Assembly (NCBI GenBank): GCA_009760855.2 | Contig: WPIO01000007.1 | Span: forward strand, 7,949,001 to 8,013,000 | Direction: 5' to 3' | Source: Cristatella mucedo | Lineage: Eukaryota; Bryozoa; Phylactolaemata; Cristatellidae | Length of the DNA: 64,000 nucleotides | Part shown: piece after piece, positions 1 through 13,125 of the stretch | How the letters are laid out: each line of letters opens with the position of its first letter | Numbering within the stretch: the stretch's first letter is position 1 | Program-made: the position numbers and the translations under genes | The notes under the pieces: model-generated | The model's input: the letters and a program-made list of their open reading frames with translations, nothing else | The model's database searches: none | Told to the model about the DNA's origin: nothing

Positions 1-132
1 TCCTTCTTGTGCCAATAATGGAACAGCTGTAACTCCTCGAGGACTGAGACTTCTCTTGCCAGCGTAGAAGGTATGTGACCAGCAGGTTCAGTGGTGATTC
101 ACTACGGCCCCTTGCCATTGAAGCCCAAACTA
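1..132. other. Unassigned left edge
   Basis: No gene or repeat recognised. Confidence 0.3.
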
Positions 133-290
133 GCTGCGCCCTGGTTTGGCCCAATAGTTAAGGTGCTCGCCCTGACCAAGGTGTGGCCTGGGTCGTGGGC
201 TCGAGCCTCCTTTGACAAATGTAAAGCGCTTTAATAGAGACTAAGTACTATTGGAGCGCTATACAAATGAGTTATATTTATTACTTTATA
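133..290 (+). repeat. SINE-A copy (tRNA-derived)
   Basis: It begins GGTTTGGCCCAATAGTTAAG (A-box-like) followed by GGTCGTGGGCTCGAGCC (B-box-like). It then carries a LINE-like tail (AAAGCGCTTTAATAGAGACT ... GCGCTATACAAATGAGTTAT). Same layout as the copy at 48296. Confidence 0.7.
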
Positions 291-2683
291 TTTAACTACC
301 AGGTCGGCTACATAACTGAATGTGTAGTCAGCTAGCTACCTTCGGCATGCTGCAGCAATCGGCTGATGCTGGGAGTCAGTATTGCTATTTTGTACCAGCT
401 GCTGTATATGCCAGTGTGTTCTTGGTAGTGCCACAACTGATTCAGTGCATGTATAATTTTTTTTATTTTATTTCTGTCTGTCTCCATCTGTCTCTCTGTC
501 TGCCGTGGGAGCAATACTATTTAATGTACTTGTTGAAAACATTTGATGCCTCCTGAACTCAGCTTAAAAGGAGCTGCAAGTGCACTCTCCCGTGCATTTT
601 TGCTAATTTCTACGACAGACTCAAGAGGTTATTTATTATTGCTGATGGGTTCTGCTGGTGTCTTTAGTGGTTTTATGACTATTTTATTAGCCTAAACAGG
701 AAAGCTTGATCTGTTATTGCTGGCCTGCTGTCGTTCGAGTTGCATCTTTGACATGCACAATGACTGGGCACTCTCTCTTAGCAAGTTTAGCCGATGATCT
801 TTCTTTCATACGTCTGGTTGGAGGCTTTTCGTGGTTTGAGTTGCTCGGCTGGCGATCACAGCTCAGCCTCACGGGTAGTGACTTTTGTAGCACCCTGTGT
901 AGGCTGGCGGGCTTGTGACTGCTTACTGTCATATGTGCTCGACATCATGTGGTGCGCCCACAGTTATGCTTCTGCTGTCCTTCGGTTGCTATGACACGAC
1001 CTCTTCGGCTGTTGTGCTGATTGCCTTTTTGTCGGACTTCATCCTTGCTTATGCGAAGTCAGCTTTTGCCAGCGGTTTGGTGGCAAGCCTTTTGCAGAGC
1101 CACCTGGGCCACGTTGTTGCTTAGCTACCCTGTATGTGTTTGATGCACTGTTGCACACCACCATGAGCTCCGGCCGTCGGTGAGCCGTCCTTTCATCCCA
1201 CATGTTCGCTGGCCGCATTTAGCCTGCTCCTCACCGTGCGAGCGACACGGTGAGTGAGACGCGCGGAACACGTGTGTAGACAAATCTGTTGGACTGCCGT
1301 CGCTGCTATGCGCCCATGGTCTATCGTCGAGTGCTTATCTTCTTGTTGCGTCTGTCCGGCTTTCCCTAGTCTGTCCTGCATGCTCACGACGACATAGCCA
1401 ACCGTGTTGATGGGGAGGCTGCCATCCCAGAAGAGCCTGTTAAGCGAGCCGACCTTCGAGGCCGACCGCTGCAGCAAGAGCCGGCGCCGAGGCAAGTGAA
1501 AGAGAGCACGCCTCAGCCTCGCCAGGAGCAGCCTGCGGCTGGCTCACCCTCTCCACGGCAGCCTGCGCGGCAGCTTCGCAACGGAGCTCTGGATGAGCGA
1601 GACGATGCTTGTCGTGTTGTCAGTGTCCGCCGACGTACTGACGAGCCATTGGTATGCTGCTGCATGCGAGCATGCGACCGTGCATTAGTTTGTGTCCCGT
1701 GTCGCTTTTGCCGTACTTCTGATCACTAGAGTGCTGCCTTCTGCCCTTCTTAACTTGCACTTTTTGCTAGGATTTTCTTTTTTCAGTGTTTATTCCTCGT
1801 TTGTCTCCCCTAACTGCTAGCTGCTGTGCTCACGATAATTGAGCTGAGATCCAGCAGCAGTGGTGCCGTTTTTTTTAGATTGGTGGGCTCGTGGTTTTAT
1901 GCCATTACCGGTTGCATGCACAATGGTGTGCTTCGCGTTTGGCTGTGGGTAGGCAGTTTGTTTTCTCCTGCATGCGCTTTATCAGCTGTTCTTCCGCACA
2001 CTTTTGCTGCTTGCATATAGTTTTTAGACATGGAGAAGAAGTGAAATGTTGGTGCTTGCATGTGCTTATTTGTTTAGATTTATTTAGAGCTGCGAAATTC
2101 TGTTGCTACCTGCTGCTCGGGGCATGCTCATATACTCAGGCGTTCTCAAGATGGCCAGCAAGCAGACCTTGGTCCACATTTCTCTCACTGTCTCTCAAAA
2201 TCAGCAATGTGGCTTTATGTTGTTGTTTTGGTGGCTTTTCATTTTGAGCTCATTGTGGCGGTTGTTGGTCCTTGCCAAGACTTGAGAGCCAGAGCAAGAA
2301 GAGAATCGAGAGAACTACTACCTTTCAACAGATCTTTGGAATGCGTTAAGTTTGATCGATACGACCATCCAGGGACCCCTCTCAGCTTCCTTTGTAATGG
2401 CATGCCGAGGAAGACCTATGCACTGACAAGTCAGTGCATAGGTCTGTGTGTATTTGCTATGCAAGTTTGTTCTTTGGAAAGTCAAATCGTCTGCTGGGTT
2501 ATAGCAATTATTAAAGTTGTCACCTAGGGTGCCAGAGTTCTCGGTCCCAGTTCCCGGACTGTCGAGATCAAAGAAATTAGCAGTATAAGGAGGGCTCTGC
2601 TTGCAGTATTTAGGTCTGCCTCTTGGCTCAGCCTTATAGCCATTTTCTGGTACTATGTTGCCAAATGATGGCAAGCAGGCTGG
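291..2683. other. Sequence without a recognised gene
   Basis: T-rich then GC-richer DNA (about 1150-1730). Several ORFs of 60-118 codons on both strands overlap each other and show no family signature or codon bias that I trust. A perfect inverted repeat lies at 2412-2445. It may be intergenic or the 5' intron of MPP. Confidence 0.4.
2412..2445. repeat. Perfect short inverted repeat
   Basis: AGACCTATGCACTGAC and its exact reverse complement GTCAGTGCATAGGTCT, separated by AA. Confidence 0.85.
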
Positions 2684-2872
2684 CTATTAAATAAATAAAT
2701 AAATCCTAGCTGATTAAACAGCCTCTTTTTGTATAGCGACAGAAGAGCCTTTTCGGCTATCACAACCGCTTGCAGTGGCGATAAAGAATCTCCCACCGCA
2801 GGAATCGAACCCATGACCTCGGGGCCAAGGTCGTGAAAGCAACCGCCTTACCTAGTGTGCCACCAGTGGTTC
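2684..2872 (-). repeat. SINE-B copy (tRNA-derived)
   Basis: On the minus strand it starts near the B-box GGGTTCGATTCC (complement at about 2800) with an upstream A-box region (GTGGCACACTAGGTAAGGCG-like). It ends in a (TTTA)n tail at 2684-2704. Confidence 0.75.
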
Positions 2873-3054
2873 TATGATATTATGTCTGTTGATAGCCTGT
2901 GTGATCCAGTAAGTTTTGGTGTACTTGCATTCATGTGCCTCCGCTGTGCTGAATGCTATTAATTGTAAATTCCCACCTGATGCTAACAGTGAGGTAGTGT
3001 CTGCTTTATCCGCCGGACATTTCGGTACTACTCCAAATCAGTGAACTTCTACAA

Positions 3055-3330
3055 TTGCAGAGCCAGGATTTTCATCTTAGTGCGGTGAACCTAACCAAAT
3101 TTTTATATAGGGGCAGCAAAACCCACAAGATTGTCGTGTAGGCACGGCTAGACCTGCAATTAATGAAAAATTGTAGATCTAAATCCTAGTTTTTATTCGA
3201 CATGAACGTGCCGGTCGGGGAGTGGGCTGATGGACGTAGGAATAAGGAGCGGCAGAGGTAGTTGGATGTACTGCTGTAGGGGGCAAATGCTCTTCCCACT
3301 CCCTGCTACCCCCCCCCCCACTCTGCCACT
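3055..3330 (+). repeat. Dispersed repeat X
   Basis: It shares CAGGATTTTCATCT, ACCCACAAGATT, GGCAGAGG and GGGGGCAAATGC in the same order with the reverse complement of 48705-49010. Class unknown. Confidence 0.5.
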
Positions 3331-3879
3331 GATCTCCTATGTGGTGGCAGAAAAACTGTTGGCAAAGCAGCAATGGCTGACTTTTGAGAACATGGTTTCT
3401 CTTTTGATTCCCGCCTGGCTACTGGAACTCACAGATTGTGCATCTATTTTTATTTGCAATTGATACCCAAACTGTCTTCCATCTGAGATAGCCTCTTGAA
3501 GTCAAGCACATCAGACTCTCGGGACGAGTCATTAAAATTACCAGGCGATTCCCTTATAAGAAGTAATCACATGTCCTTTGCCAACCAGAAGCCCAGACTA
3601 GGTCGGACTCATTTGACTGTCATGAGGCTTCTTTAACGTATGGAAATCAGTTGGCCAAAGGTTAGGCTACGAACTCGGTAGGTCAGCTAGTAGGCTAGAC
3701 TTGAAGAAATCAGTATTGGCAGCCCTATCGAAAACAGCATTTAAGCATCCACCGTTGGGGCTAAATTCATTCTTTAAATTCAAGAAAATGGGCGCTTTGC
3801 TTATTGCTAAACGCACTGCAGTGGCTTCCGGCTGGTCGGTGTTACAAGTGCAAGGCAACGTTCTGACCCGCATCTACAA
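3331..3879. other. No recognised gene
   Basis: Nothing convincing. The ORF 3701-3988 runs into a LINE-2 relic. Confidence 0.35.
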
Positions 3880-4215
3880 GACATACCCCTTCATACATCT
3901 CGATCTGCTGCACCAGTTTCAGCATCCTCGTGCCTTGAGAGCCTCTCAGGACAATAAATTAAGAGTACCCTCCTTTACTTTCACATAAAGACCTATGGCG
4001 ACGATTTGCTCTGCAGGTCCTGGACTGTATAGCTCGCTTCTACTGTTCTTGTTCAGTGACGATATCTTCTTTTCTGCTGCGGACTCGTGCACTTTCTTTT
4101 TAGCTGTCCAACGCTTCTAATTCTGTGCTACTCGAAGCCTCGACTGTCCGCACGGATTTGCCAATCGGGCTGGCACTTGCCTTTTAAAGTTCAGTTACAT
4201 GCCATGCCATTACCC
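3880..4215 (+). mobile_element. LINE-2 relic (RT C-terminal end)
   Basis: It encodes LDLLHQFQHPRALR, as in the copies at 28560 and 51050, then a decayed tail (TTTGCTCTGCAGGTCCTGGA). Confidence 0.7.
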
Positions 4216-4949
4216 ATTGCCATTGAATGTAGGACATTTCATGTGGTAGAGTAGACTATTTGCACCTATCAAACCAGTTAGATTACTAATATAATTGGGT
4301 TGGGACTAGGCTGTAGTTGCTAAAGAACAGCAACAGGGTACAAAAATCAACTTGGGCTGCCTAAAGACTAGGTATTTAATCCCTAGGTATTTAATCCCTT
4401 AGGGTTTGCCTAAATGGCTAGCTCTGGTTATTTCACAGCACAGGTTGGTGGCACAGCTACTACGTCTACCTGGTTTTATGCATTTTGCCTTGTGTGTATC
4501 TATAAAGCCACGTGGGCTATTGGCCTTTGATATGCAATTAGCAACCAAAATGCTTCTTTTATTGGCTTGAACGTAATCAAGAAACCTACTCGAATTAGTA
4601 GAGTGGACTGCATAAGTTATTATCGAAGTAGCAGCAAAGGATGGCAGTAATAGACTTGCTTGAGTCACTAGACAGAGAACAGGTAGTGCCGATATATAGC
4701 AATTGTAGACATGATCTCATTACTGTGGGGCTTGCCAACCACAACCATCTGAGCCAACAAAGGTCCTTAAGGCAAAATATTAGCCCTGTTTTGGGTTGAG
4801 GACGGCCTCGGCCAATGCTCCTTGCTTAAAGATAGCTGATGTTGGTGCTTATCATTGCTAATGTCATGCAATATTAAGTGCGAATGTCAATAAAATACTG
4901 AGCAGATTAGTCCAACAATCGAGTAATTGTTTAGGGTACCTTTTAAAAG
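4216..4949. other. No recognised gene
   Basis: AT-rich. A minus-strand ORF at 4399-4668 has no recognisable signature. Confidence 0.35.
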
Positions 4950-5120
4950 ACAAAGACCTTGTGCATGTCACTCCTAACCATGCTATTCACGTTGTTTATC
5001 AAGCATGATATTACTCACCATTCAATTGTGTTTCCCTTTGCTGCAAATGTAAAGCGCCTAGAAAGGGATCGAGTTCTCTGAGGGTGCTTTATCAAGTGCA
5101 TTATTATTATCATTATTATA
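4950..5120 (+). mobile_element. LINE-1-type 3' tail
   Basis: CR1/L2-like tail: GTAAAGCGCCTAGAAAGGGA, GAGGGTGCTTTATCAAGTG, then (ATT)n. Nearly the same as 19561-19912 and 46264-46412. Confidence 0.75.
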
Positions 5121-5154
5121 AACATGTTAGAAATGGGATTGTAAACAGCTTTGT

Positions 5155-5494
5155 TACGTTGTAGCTTTGGGATTTGCAAATTCCATAACTTAATTACTTG
5201 ACGGATCTACTTGAAATTTCAAATATGAGTTAAACTCTGCTTATGCACCATGCCAGGAGTTAATTTCTGATTTTGGTTGGATAGATTTGTGCTATACTTG
5301 TCATGAAGCATCTTTTAATTTTATTATCTGCATTCATGGACGAGTATAGCAAAACTTATCCAACCGAAATAAGAAATTAACCCCCTGCAGTGGTGTACAA
5401 GCAGAGCTGAACTCGCATTGGAAATTTCACTTTGATCCATCATGTACTGGCCGAGTTATGGAATTCACAAGTCCCGAAGCTACACTGTAGATAA
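5155..5494. repeat. Long fold-back (inverted-repeat) element
   Basis: A left arm of about 150 bp (5155-5310) aligns over its whole length with the reverse complement of 5335-5494. Shared blocks are TGTAGCTT.GGGA, AATTCCATAACT, GAAATTTC, GAGTTAATTTCT/GGTTAATTTCT, GGTTGGATA and GCTATACT.GTC. The loop is short. Confidence 0.7.
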
Positions 5495-5966
5495 AGCTTT
5501 TTATAAAAAGTTACAAGCTTGTACCTCGACAAGCTACGGAAATGTGCCTCGATGTACCAAGGTTGTACATGTTGGTACACAAGTCGTACTGGATGCCGAA
5601 ATCGGTAAATTTTGTATTTGTTGATGTGTTGCTTCCTGTTTACTTCCGGGTTAGGAATGGTTTACCTAATCTTCGTTTAATGTTTTCCTTTTATTTGGAA
5701 ATCATCATATCTTCAGATCTCATCTCTCCTTGTCTTTTGTAAGATACCCTAAACAATTATTCGATTGTTGGATCAATCTTATCAGTATTTTCTCTCCGTT
5801 TACCCTTAATTGCTGCTTTCCTTTCTCATGGTGGCTATCGCCATTCTCTAGATTATTCGTGAATGTGTATGCATCTCTTTTATTGTCAATTAGAAAAGAC
5901 GTTGTATGTTTACTCATAGGATGGTTTTCTTTACATTACATTACTTGCAATTTTATTTTTTTACAG
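5495..5966. other. MPP upstream intron sequence
   Basis: T-rich sequence leading to the PDZ-exon acceptor. The missing 5' PDZ exon is not here in recognisable form. Confidence 0.4.
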
Positions 5967-6042
5967 GGAATTACTGTGAACAACGACTCAGGAGACCTGA
6001 TCGTTGTCAGGATCTTGCCGAACAGTGTGACACACAAGCAGG
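5967..6042 (+). CDS. MPP2: MPP exon: PDZ domain, first part in window
   Basis: Acceptor TTTTTTACAG and donor G|GTGAGT frame GITVNNDSGDLIVVRILPNS and VTHKQ. This corresponds to the PDZ carboxylate-loop glycine and the next two strands. It starts in phase 0 and ends in phase 1, and the split glycine codon continues into 6281. The upstream PDZ exon was not located. Confidence 0.88.
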
Positions 6043-9000
6043 GTGAGTTTGCTTCCTTTACAGCGCACGTAAAGTGCATAGACAGATTTAGTTCTCTTAC
6101 GGCACTATACAAATATCTGTATCATTATTATTAGCATTGTTGTGCTTTCCTCACCCATTTCCGTATCCCCTCTGTGAGTGTTACTTACTGAATGCCAGCT
6201 ATGTCCTGTGTCCCTTTCTGGAGTTGTGTATTGTCCTGAACCCTTGCTTCAGGCAAAACCGAGTAGCCTGTTCTTTCTAGGTCTCCTCCACGTTGGCGAC
6301 TTGGTGAAGGAAGTCAATAATGTGCCTGTTACAACACCAGAACAGCTCACTGATTTGATAAGGGCTGGGGGAAACAACATAACGTTCAAGATAATTCCAG
6401 GAGCACCCGAGAAGTTCACTTCCAATCAGGTAATTAACATCTTTTCTAACCAGTTAGTTAAGATTCTCTTTGCTTGTGCTGGTTAAAGTTCTTGAATATT
6501 TTTATTTGCTAGTTCAGTTGATATCGGCTTCAGAAGTGGAGTTCTTCCTATATTCGTCGTGGATACAGTAGTAAGGCCATCTTTGCCATTCTGCTCTCTA
6601 TGCTTTGGCAGCTCAGGACGCCTGGAAAAGATGTGCTATAGTCGCCAGCAGGAGAGCAGTTATAGCTGCATAAGAATCGTGGAAGTGAGTTCCACAGCCT
6701 AGGACCTGCAGAGCTAAAGCTTCTGTCGCAATCGGTCTTTAGGCGGAGGAATTGAACAGCTAATTTATTGTCCACACAGGGCCTGAGGGTGCAAACAGGC
6801 TGAAACTGATGCAGCAGTTCAGCTAGGTACGAAGGAGCCAAGCCATGGTGGGCCTTGTGGTTCAGCGTAAGAACTTGGCTCTGTATCCGTTGCTCAACCG
6901 GCATCCATCCTAGCTCTTTTAGCATGGGAGACACGTGCTCAAACCTCTGGGACTTGAAGACTAGCCTTGCAGCCATATTCATAGTCAGCTGCAGTGGCCT
7001 AGTAGCTTTCTTTGGTAGCCCGCCAAAAGGGAATTACAATAATCAAGCCGAGGCAGAACTAAGGAGCTAGTTAACTTTTTTTTACAAGCAACTGTGGGAG
7101 TCAGCTCCTAATCTTAGATAGGGATCGGACGTGATGGCTAGCTGTAAAAGCCGTCTTCTGAATGAAGCTTTTAAAAATTGAGGTTGCTTTCGAAAACGAC
7201 ACCTAAATTTCGAGCACGTGGTGATGGTCGCACAACATCACCTATTAGAAGAGCAAAGCCTTTTAATCCAGCCACACGCTTAGGGTGTCCTATGAGCAGC
7301 AGTTCGGTTCTATCATCATTTAATTTCAGAAGTTTTCCGACATCCAGGATCGAATGTCGGCAAGGCAAGCATTCAGTTTCTCAGTTGCTGCAGCAGTTTC
7401 TGACGGTTTAAATGACAAATACAACTACCATCTCCAAACTGTGTTGCATGCCCTTCCCCTATTTATCAGCCTCAATGTTTGTGTACAGTGTGTTACTGCT
7501 ATTGCTGATGCCTGCCTACTCTAGCGACAGATAGCATGGCGCTAGCGTTCTGCATGGCAAAGCTCAGTCTGTGCTGTATAATATTGTGGTTTGCTTATGA
7601 ATGATCTTAAATGACCATAATGTGGTCTCCCCATGGCTATACTTGTGGCATTAATATTAATTGCTGTATAACTTAATAACTATCAGTGGACAGGGTGTCT
7701 GCAGTGACCTTACAAACAAGCAGGTAAACCGGCTTTGCAATTTTACAGTTGCAGTCTGAAGAATACGCTTGAGTAGCCTGGTTAGAAAGCTAGCTTTTAC
7801 ATTCGGCCCCTTCCGAAGTCCCAATGGCTGATGTGAAAATTGGTTACATGGCGGCGACAAATTGCATGTGCGTGGCTGTAGTGGCTGACATTAAGCTCAT
7901 GCATATGCTTTAGTTGCACCGATATATTTTGCATCAGCAATAGCCAAATTAATCGTGAGGGCTACTTGGCATTGTGTGAACCTGCTGCCCTGTTCGAGCT
8001 ATTTTTTATCGATTAAAGAGGGAAACGGGATGCAACTCTCTGGCTAACTATTGTAAAGAAAGTTTGAATAGTATTTGCATCTGCATTTTCAGCTATTCTT
8101 GAAAGCACACTTTAAGTACGATCCACTGAAGGATAAGCAAATTGCATCTCGTGACCTGGGTCTTTCCTTTGCTGACGGAGATATTCTGCACATCACCAAG
8201 CGTGAGGACAAGATGTGGTGGGAGGTACGTTTTGCAGCTGTTATCGTGTGTGCGCTGGAAAAGGTAATCTTCGAGTTACTATAGTGGCGCAGACTGATTG
8301 CCTGTGCGATCTGAGTCGAGAGCTTCTTTCTGTATGGCCTCACTAGGCAACCAACGTGACCAGCAACCGAAGCGGCCTCATACCCTCGCCCGCCATGGAG
8401 GAGAAGCGGAAGAGCATGCCAGCGCCGCAGCCCATGCCAATGGAAGACGACGAGGCGCCCAAGAGCTCTCGTAAGCGCAACTGCTGCCCCTGTCGCCGCC
8501 GCTATGGCAGCTTAGTTCGAGCTCACGAGAGCTGTTGTGCTAGCCTGACATTCTTTTTCAGTGCTGTGCGGAATGGGCAGAAAGAAGAAGCGAAGCTTTA
8601 ACGTGACAGCTGCCCCGGCAGCGATGTCGGCTCTGGCTGCAGGTATGTGTTTCTTTCGGTCGCTCGCTTGCTGGTCCGTCACCGACCAGACTCCCATCCG
8701 GATAAACTGTAGTTTACATGGGATTTTGTGCTCTTATTAGTGTGAGATTCAGCGAGGCGTGTTTAATATTCTTCTGGTTGACTTCTGTATTTCTGTGCAC
8801 AAACCTCTTTACCACGAGAGACCAATGCCTATTCCGATAGTAACGTGTGACCCATTGCCCTGAGTACTTTTCTGTAACGTGTGACCCATTGCCCTGAGTA
8901 CTTTTCTGTTATGTGGATTGCCATCAACACTCACAAACTAGTTCCACATGCCAAGTAACACTGAGTTTGATCGGATGTATTAAATGCTCTAAAGTAAATG

Positions 9001-12000
9001 CACGAATGTGGATATAATCAGTATCATCAGACTCAGTCAGCCTGTAGAGTGCATTTTTTTGTAATGAGGCACATAGGCTTTTACTTGCTATCTACCTCGG
9101 AATGTTGTGAGCCAAAAGCCAAAATACGAAGGTAACCGGAAAATCTCCTACGAGGGCAAATGCTCATCGGTAACGTAATTTACCACTAATGTATTGCTAG
9201 TGCAGATTGCTTAGGTAATTCGTCCATAATTGCTATCACTTTTAGACCTAGTACAGTTCATATTTGTTGATCGGGAGGTGTACAGTTTGTTTGGACCGCC
9301 AGAGTTGGACGTTATGTTTGTAGCCATTTTCCTATTGCTCGCTCACTGGGTAACTCAATAATAATAATTATTATACACTTAATAAAACGCCTTCAGGTAA
9401 CTCAATCTCTTTCTAGGCGCTTTACAATTGCTGCAAAGGAAACACTATCGAATCGTGAGTGGTATCATGCTTGATAAACAACATGAAAAACATGGTTAGG
9501 AGTGACATGCACAGGGTCAGCATGCAAATGTGGTTAGTGGTAGCATGCACAATGTCAGCACGCATAAGCACATGAAGGACGAATCAAAGGGACCTTCTAT
9601 GTGCTGTCCTAAAAAGGTGTGTTCTTTGAGTTCATTTTAAATGCTCACAACGGACAAGCCTAGCTGCGGAGTTTTGCACCAGCTGCAATAGCCTGATCGC
9701 ACATGCCGGTAGGCCAGTAAGCAGTGAGTTGCAGAAGTCAAGACGGGACGTCACAAATGCATGGACCAACTTAGACGTGGTATCCTTACCTAAACAAGCC
9801 CGAATTTTAGCAATGTTGTGTAGCTGAAAGTAGGCAGACTTGATTGTGGAGCTGATGTGGTCGTCCAACAAGAGGTCACTTTAGAACATGACACCTAGAT
9901 TTCGAGCTGATCTCACAGGAGAGATGCTGGCAGAGCCACTTTTGAGAGTCAGCCTTTCCAATTTCTGCATCACGCTGGGTTTGCCCGTGACTAGTAAGTT
10001 TGTTTTATCATCGTTTAGTTTTAGAAAATTTGCTGCCATCCATGTGGGGATGTCATGAATACATGCAGGAAGTGAGTTGAGAGTATTTGAGGTGCTCGAA
10101 GGCTGGGAGGGATCAAAGCAAAGGTACAACTGAGTGTCATCCGCGTAGAAGTGGAAGCCTAGATTGTGCTTGGCAATCACATCAGCAAGAGGGAGAGTAT
10201 AAACCGTGAAAAGAACCGGACCTAGTACGGAACCCTGAGGTACCCCATATTTCAGAGGTACCCCAGATGATCTTTGTCCATCCACATCAATACTCTGGAG
10301 TCTCCCACTGAGATAGGACTTGAACCATTGCAGAGCAGTGCCAGTGATGCCCAGGCGAGATGAGAGGCGCTCTAGAAGAACTTTCTGATCGATGGTATCA
10401 AAAGTTGCCGAAAGATCGAGCAAAACAAGCAGAGACACTCTACCCATGTCTGCATTCCTAAGTAGGTTATTATACACCCTAAGCAATGCCGATTTGGTGG
10501 AGTGATTAGCTCTAAAGCCAGACTGGAACTTACTAGCAAATTTTGATGTTTCAATACATGAGTTCAGCTGGTCCGCCACGACCCGTTCCAGTGTCTTTGA
10601 TAGGAATGGTAGAAGGGAGACTGTGCGGTAGTTGCTCAAGTTCTCTTGGTCTAGTGTCGCTTTTTTGAGAAGTGGCCTGACTACAGCTTTTTTGAAAGGT
10701 GCTGGGACATGACCTGAGGCTAATGACATATTAATGATGTTAGTTATGCATGGCAGCAGCAGATCAATGCAACAGGCAGGACAGTGGGAATAGGGTCCAG
10801 AGGACTTGTTGTCTTCTTTGATTGGGATATGAACTTCAGGAATACATCACTAGTGACCTGCTTAAATGGAGACATTGAGATGCAGCCAGGAATTAGGGAA
10901 CAGCATTCTAGGGGGATGTTGTCACCGCAGGGATGGGCTCCCTGATCCTGTCTATCTTCTGCACGAAGAATCGAGAGGAGCGATCTGCTAGGTCATCACA
11001 AGGATCATCAGGTAAGGAGCTAATCTGGGAGTGGTTGAGATGGTTCATCATTGAAATCAGCATTTTTGGATTTTGCATCTGTGATTCAACAATGTTTTTA
11101 TAGAAGCTAGGCTTTGCCTTAGCTCGGATCGATTGGTTCGGCTTGCAGTAGTCTTCATATGCCTGTCGACAGACAGTCAGTCCTGATCTTTTGTATATTT
11201 TTCAAGCTTGCGCTTAGTAGATCTCGCTAGTTTAATGTCTGGGGTAAACAACAGGCCGTCTGGGCGAGGGAGCACAGTGCACTTTGTCAGAGGTGCAAAC
11301 TCGTCGAGCGTGTCAGCTAGTGTCGTGTTGTAGCTATCTACCAATGATGACAGATCGGAGGGAGGACTGAGCAGCAGAGGCAAAGCAGATATTCTCGCAC
11401 GGACTGCATTGATGTCAAAGGTCTTGAGGTTTCGCGATTTACAAGTTATTTTAGAGGAGGAGTGGGTGGGCACACACCGTAGATTGAATGAGATCTGCAT
11501 GTGGTCAGATATGCAGGATTTGGTAATAATTGGTTGATGACAAAGTGCAGTTGCATGAGAAAATCTGGTCGAGTGTGTGACCCTTGATGTGAGTAGGGCC
11601 ATGCACATGAGCCACAAGAGACAATGAGTCATTCAATGCACGAAATTTGGTGCTGAAAGCATCAGATAAGTTATCAAAGTGAATTTGAAATCACCCATAA
11701 CGACGAAGGATCGATTTCTTGCACACAGAATCGAAATGAGATCGGAGAAATCTGAGATAAAGGAGGATTTGGTACCTGGTGGGCGATAGACTACTGCCAC
11801 CATCGGTAGCTTGTTTTCCGGTGAGACCAAGACAATTGATTCAAAAGACTGCTTCGAGGGTACTGCAAATGGCTTGAAGTTGAATTTCGAGCGCACGATA
11901 ACAGCAACTCCACCTCCAGTTTTGATTGATCTAGGGGTGCGAAAGAATGAGAAACCAGTTGGGGTAGCATCTTTAATGGTCTGGCAGTTGATCGATTTTA

Positions 12001-13060
12001 GCCAAGTTTCATTTAGGGCGAGCAGGTCGAGACCATTTTCAGAAATAAGGTCGCTTATTACCAGAGGTTTATTGCACATTGAGCGAGGATTTCAAAGGCA
12101 AGCGTCAAGTCTGGCCGATGGAGTTATAACAGGTTTGATGACCACTACGTTAAAGAGATTCAGTGACACGTGTGGGGGAGTGTGCTGAGCAGTTCGAGAC
12201 AATGCTAGGAATACCAAACGAGCCAAACGAGCAGCGTCTGAGTTGGGGGTTCCGGCCACTGTGGCCGGTCCGGGTTGCTTTTCTTTTGTTGATGCATAGT
12301 TCATGAATCTTAGCAACAGCATTAATTTCTAGGAATGCATTTGATCTACGATGACGAAGCGATAGCAGCTGCTGACGAGCATAACTGACATGCATGTTAA
12401 TAGCTGCCTGCGTAGCTAAGGCAGCCGCCGGCGTGGGAGACCCAGCAGCCCGAATCGATAAGCATTTAGATATCCATAGGCACGTAATTTCCTACACGCT
12501 ACGGTCAAATAACAATCAGACTAACTTTAAACAGGTCTTAGCTGTATCGTTACCGTACACGATGTTTGCAAGAACTTCGGTTTACGGAAGAATTCTGCAA
12601 CGAACATGAACGCACGTAAGAGCGCTCTATGTCGGGAGGCGAGAATGACTTGGCCAAACCATAAATCCTCTAGTTATACCCTACCTACTGTGGCCATCAG
12701 ATGTCTGAAAACTTGACTGCTTCTGAAGAAGTGTCGTTGAAATGCATTTGGCAGCAGGGGATACTTTGTGCATATAAATTTAAGCTTTCTTTTTTATTTT
12801 TTCATGTTGCTACCAAACACTATCCTTCCCAAGCCGCATCTCTCCCCGACTTCACTTAAAAACGCTAAAGAAGTTAAATTTTGGGCTTTTTCATACCTAG
12901 TCGGCTAACAAAAATCGCAGCATGCACAATTTCTAACATTCAATACTTTTCGTAGTAATCCTTCGTCGTGGTAAAATTGTTCTTACCTGATGTTTATTGC
13001 ATTGCATGTTTATGCTTGAGATTTGTGTTTATTACCATGCTGCACGGCTTTTTTGGCGCA

Positions 13061-13125
<65 letters not shown>

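Noticed and set aside
1496..1729. Pro/Arg-rich ORF as an MPP 5' exon
   Set aside because: No L27 or PDZ features and no splice phase that fits exon 5967.
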